Assembly: GCA_035771165.1 (NCBI GenBank)
Contig: JAWNZC010000322.1
Location: 5,424,001-5,488,000, forward strand
Source: Paragorgia papillata
Lineage: Eukaryota > Cnidaria > Anthozoa > Scleralcyonacea > Coralliidae
Length of the DNA: 64,000 nucleotides
Direction of reading: 5' to 3'
Both the position numbers and the translations under genes were made by a program. The notes under the pieces were generated by a model. It did no database searches, was not told the DNA's origin, and saw nothing but the letters and a program-made list of their open reading frames with translations. Of this stretch, positions 62,201-64,000 are shown one piece after another; the first letter of the stretch is position 1; every line of letters starts with the position of its first letter.

Positions 62201-63366
62201 GACCGAGAACATCTCAACCCAGGAAAAGAGCTGCAGCACTGAACCTCCTCAAGACCTATGGTCTTGCTTCGACGAGATTGTTGGGTCAAGCGACAGCACT
62301 TCCAACGCCAGCCACAAACGTGAAGAAGCCATTGCAAAGCATGCCCTTATGTTTGGTGGCAAGCAAAGAAACTTGTTTATTCCAACTTGTTTAAAGTTGT
62401 GCTGAAGTATCTGAGCCTCCCAATTCAAATGTTTATTCGGAGCGTGTGTTTAGCGAGGCAGGGAACATTTCCACGGACAAACGAAACAGGCTAGCGCCAC
62501 ATAAAGCGGATAATATTGTTTTTACATCACAATTTGCCAAATACTAATAGCGTAGCGCATACCGATTTATAAAACTGAAAGTCGGACAAACAAAACGAAA
62601 TTGATTCTCAAAACACGCAAAACTAATCATCACGAAACATTCTGGCAATTTAGCAATCCCTACAACATTGCTAAACTGCGCAGGGACTGGTAACCAACAA
62701 TGTAGCACTAATCGGCATATGCCGATTAATCGGCCGATTATTTGTATTAATCGGCCTCAAAATAATCGGCTTCAGTAATCGGCAATTTTCGTAATCGGCT
62801 CATCTCTACAGAAAATTTACACGGTTGATCAGAGAAATTGCATCTAATTTTCCCGTGCATGTTGATGAGGGAAAATATATGCAAGCGGGAAATTTAGAAG
62901 AAGACAAAGGATTTCTTTGTCTTCTAATTTTCCCTCATCAACATGCATGGGAAAATTAGAAGACAAAAGAAAAATTTCCCTCTTGCATGAGCAATGAGGG
63001 AAATACGAGGTTTACATGTACATTCCCTCGGAGAACAAAAGAATCTGAGGCGATCATGGTATTAAGTAGTTAATATTACTAACTTCGCAGTTTGTCTTCA
63101 AAGACCGACTTTTCCCTTAATACACAAATATTTTTAGTCATCCAGGCAATATATAAATATCAAATTAAATGACTTCAATGTCAAATTGTCCTAAGATTAC
63201 GTATTCGGTTTTTTTAGACCCAACACATGTACCTTGTATAAAGATCTGGAATCAACACAATGGCCCGTAGTGTACAGTCCTGGCTATAATATTAGTTTTT
63301 TTGGTCTACAAAAGCTTCATCCATTTGACTCTGGAAAGTGGGGAAGATGTGTTGCCTTTTTAAATG
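53233..63366 (+). CDS. HDAC11: Histone deacetylase 11, first two coding exons (partial)
   Basis: HDAC11 is a class IV zinc-dependent deacetylase, known to remove long-chain acyl groups from lysines. Exon 53,233-53,291 begins MAERPNGEETETEYVDEAK and ends in phase 2 before GTTAGT. Exon 63,218-63,366 completes an Arg codon and reads WPVVYSPGYNISFFGLQK and LHPFDSGKWG, the conserved N-terminus of HDAC11, then ends in phase 1 before GTAAAA. Exon 2 is secure. Exon 1 is supported by frame, donor and position but its sequence is not conserved, so it is inference. The metal site and active-site histidines are encoded beyond the window. The ~9.9-kb intron is full of transposons. Confidence 0.85.
53499..54898 (+). 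pseudogene. SWIM zinc finger plus YqaJ nuclease pseudogene of ISL2EU
   Basis: From 53,499 a frame starting MLEDIQRPNMATSCGD runs to 53,738. A frameshift, probably with lost sequence, leads to WFIAENDGNVIAAHCNCMAG and CEGCSHVGALLF, a SWIM-type CxC...CxH finger. After an in-frame TGA at ~54,068 and a TAA at ~54,428 comes an unbroken YqaJ-like nuclease with WGCAKEAHARESY, LGASPDGIVQ, VCEIKCPY (the D and ExK of a PD-(D/E)xK site) and YYYQIQAQIYIC. It ends at TAG 54,896. The partner transposase converges on it from the other strand, with only ~40 bp between stops. Confidence 0.85.
54938..56253 (-). pseudogene. THAP-domain DDE transposase pseudogene of ISL2EU
   Basis: Exon 1 (56,253-56,033) starts MPTLCAVYGCGHNSI and runs to RVCSVHFLSG, a THAP zinc finger (Cx4C...CxxH). 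Exon 2 (about 55,913-55,694) continues GKPADLYDRLNID, then has TAG where the family has Trp, then APTQNMGHSK and a basic AARAAKRGHKRKIEE stretch. Exon 3 (from ~55,500) has a probable coiled coil, then FYTGIPNFIILMHVF, LQDLGYRFGISVSTVSRIFS (helix-turn-helix) and IIDCFEVFIERPS with the first catalytic Asp. The frame then stops; the remaining two catalytic acidic residues are deleted. Intron borders are consistent (phase 1 each). Confidence 0.85.
56411..56507. mobile_element. 97-bp palindromic insertion in the ISL2EU terminal repeat
   Basis: ACTGCTGAAACAGGGAACAT and its exact inverse bound the segment. The left ISL2EU terminal repeat shows the uninterrupted sequence GAAGAATATATCC in inverse. Removing the 97 bp restores that sequence exactly, so no target duplication is visible. 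Confidence 0.75.
56527..57780. other. Unassigned sequence in HDAC11 intron 1
   Basis: Higher GC than its surroundings between 56,850 and 57,540, with open frames on both strands, Cys-rich and without family motifs. Words such as GAGAGGGTAATTCTCAGC and CCAACGGAGC might belong to the 5' region of the CR1-like LINE that follows, but I cannot show it. Confidence 0.35.
57785..58340 (+). mobile_element. CR1/jockey-like LINE fragment (before and at the start of the RT)
   Basis: Translation in shifting frames gives APYKDVKVQSISTPWIT, RFKLFKKVIETKDSEIW, YKKLRNTVTSDIRKAK, TTYWNLLTKATLERK, ANLMNCFFSTTGEKLA and finally KPAKATGPDGISPRLLKLAG, the start of the reverse transcriptase. Frameshifts and a stop near 58,259 show it is dead. 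It is cut at ~58,340. Confidence 0.8.
58670..58945 (+). repeat. Degenerate tandem repeat, ~20-bp unit TTACGTTGTGAGACCTTGCG
   Basis: About 12 units in sequence, best preserved at 58,790-58,880 and decaying to both sides. Located in HDAC11 intron 1. No coding sense. Confidence 0.8.
58955..60790 (-). mobile_element. hAT transposon remnant with transposase C-terminus
   Basis: The minus-strand frame 60,702-60,373 contains YLSPPSSSIYSERVFSEAGN, then STDKRNRLAPHKADNILFLH, the hAT C-terminal dimerisation region. The 58,955-59,215 part (AATCGG-rich end, then TTGGTTACCAGTCCCT) matches the inverse of the end of the hAT element at 61,816-62,808. A large inverted repeat is inserted between the two parts. 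The opposite terminus is missing. Confidence 0.8.
59350..60330. mobile_element. Foldback element, arms of ~430-470 bp
   Basis: Two near-identical arms face each other around ~59,828: AATTAGACAAC...ends outside and CCATTTTGTAAAACAAAA / ACGGCTACAAAATGG at the axis. The outer right end has the TCTATGAGCGATAGTCAAC hairpin with GGCTTCGCCTCG loop. It splits the hAT remnant. Confidence 0.85.
60859..61029. mobile_element. Foldback MITE with TATAAGAGCCCAGCTC ends
   Basis: TATAAGAGCCCAGCTCAGTA and its inverse bound 171 bp; the arms continue through TGAATTCAAGACAT and AAAACGTTTT. The spacer between the arms is short. Confidence 0.75.
61150..61605 (-). mobile_element. MITE family C, copy 4 (inverted)
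   Basis: Read on the minus strand it has AAATATCAAACCGAGGT and the head hairpin, TTGTATTTCTTGGTCTTCAC, TAGGGCATTGACAATTTTC, and CGTGATTTTACCGG, in the same order as the copy at 22,325. Confidence 0.75.
61608..63075. mobile_element. Outer repeat element interrupted by a hAT element
   Basis: Left part has AATAACATGACTTGAGGGAA, AAATTTCCCGC and its inverse; right part has CCCTCATCAACATGCATGGG with an inverse copy and ends with CGATCATGGTATTAAG. GGGAAATTT-type words recur on both sides. Borders are approximate. Confidence 0.5.
61816..62808 (+). mobile_element. hAT element with 8-bp target duplication and transposase remnant
   Basis: Perfect 17-bp termini TAGAGATGAGCCGATTA / inverse, flanked by CAGAAAAT on both sides (61,808-61,815; 62,809-62,816). 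Subterminal regions are rich in CCGATTAATCGG palindromes. At 62,245-62,520 the sequence encodes, with frameshifts, CFDEIVGSSDST, AIAKHALMFGGKQRNLFIP and a decayed copy of the hAT C-terminal region. It is an internally deleted, dead copy. Confidence 0.92.
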
Positions 63367-64000
63367 GTAAAAATCAATATACGCTGATTAACCCTTTTTC
63401 GTCGGTGGGTTTTCTTTGCGACGAGTAAAATTGTCTGGCGTTAGCCAAAGTAAAATATATATACAAGACATGAGAGTCGGGTGCCGCCGGCGCAGCGCTC
63501 GCAAAATTCTGAAATTTGGTTGCCCGAGGCCATTTCTTACTTGCCCAGCCTAAATTAGATGAAAAATGAACTTATGAACCACAACAAAAACTGACGTTTA
63601 TTTAATCTCTAAAGTGATACACATGGCGACCATGTTTTTCGTCCCGCGTGGGCCGGCGTGGCGCTTTTTTACCCCTTGCGAAAAACTCGCAATCAAGTAA
63701 ATAAACTGGACAATTTTAGCGAAATGTTCTGAAATCGTACAAAAAGGTATCCGATCGCTATCTTCGCTGAGTTACTGTAAATATTTTATTATTATCATCA
63801 ATATTTCGTTCACTTTCAATACATTCTGACAAATCATCTTTTCACACAGCTTTATTAACACCCAATGACGAAACAACAAGAGATTACAAGAATTTTAAAA
63901 GTGATCAAAACTCAAAAGTGTGGTTGCCCATCGGGACATTAGTCAAGAGATTTTAGTTGCCCGACACAAATTTTTGGTTGCCCGGGACGTCGGGCAGGCG
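63367..64000. other. HDAC11: HDAC11 intron 2, 5' part
   Basis: GTCTGGCGTTAGCCAAAGTAA at ~63,433 belongs to the shared small-repeat word. At 63,500-64,000 GGTTGCCCG-like words recur (63,512, 63,924, 63,956, 63,976), the last in GTTGCCCGGGACGTCGGGCA, suggesting a repeat that runs out of the window. The next HDAC11 exon is not reached. Confidence 0.45.

Overview
This is nuclear DNA from a multicellular animal, AT-rich and dominated by introns and transposable elements. The exons are short (49-253 bp) with consistent GT-AG borders, the introns reach several kb, and the proteins are most like animal UBA1 and HDAC11. The repeats (palindromic MITEs, ISL2EU, hAT, Penelope-like, CR1/L2-like and RTE-like elements, a tRNA-derived SINE) suggest a non-bilaterian marine invertebrate such as a cnidarian or sponge. 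That assignment is inference; no sequence here fixes the phylum.

Layout. 1-3,800: a decayed RTE-like LINE on the minus strand, then unrecognised sequence with poly-G and poly-C tracts. 4,210-8,328 (+): a six-exon gene for a 159-residue protein I do not recognise; all exon phases agree. 8,330-13,220: intergenic, with MITEs, a hairpin, retrogene-like scraps and a probable UBA1 promoter. 13,221-51,763 (+): a complete ubiquitin-activating enzyme E1 gene (UBA1), 34 coding exons, 3,171 nt of CDS and 1,056 residues, with the catalytic cysteine at residue 630. 51,764-53,232: intergenic. 53,233-63,366 (+): the first two coding exons of HDAC11, separated by a ~9.9-kb intron filled with nested transposons; the rest of HDAC11 lies beyond the window.

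The most notable host feature is UBA1 intron 17 (32,213-33,029). It has no usable GT donor in the right phase but carries a perfect U12-type donor (ATATCCTTT) and a U12-like branch site (TTCTTTAAC) 12 nt from an AG. Read as an AT-AG minor-spliceosome intron it restores the reading frame exactly. The most notable mobile-element features are transposons datable by nesting and target-site duplications: MULE-like foldback elements with 9-10 bp duplications (37,944; 44,556; 45,268), hAT elements with 8-bp duplications (20,659; 48,778; 61,816), and a decayed ISL2EU element (53,427-56,526) with a SWIM/YqaJ nuclease pseudogene facing a THAP/DDE transposase pseudogene.

The three host genes share a strand but are separate transcription units, with no sign of an operon. 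UBA1 (ubiquitin activation) and HDAC11 (deacylase) have no obvious joint pathway.
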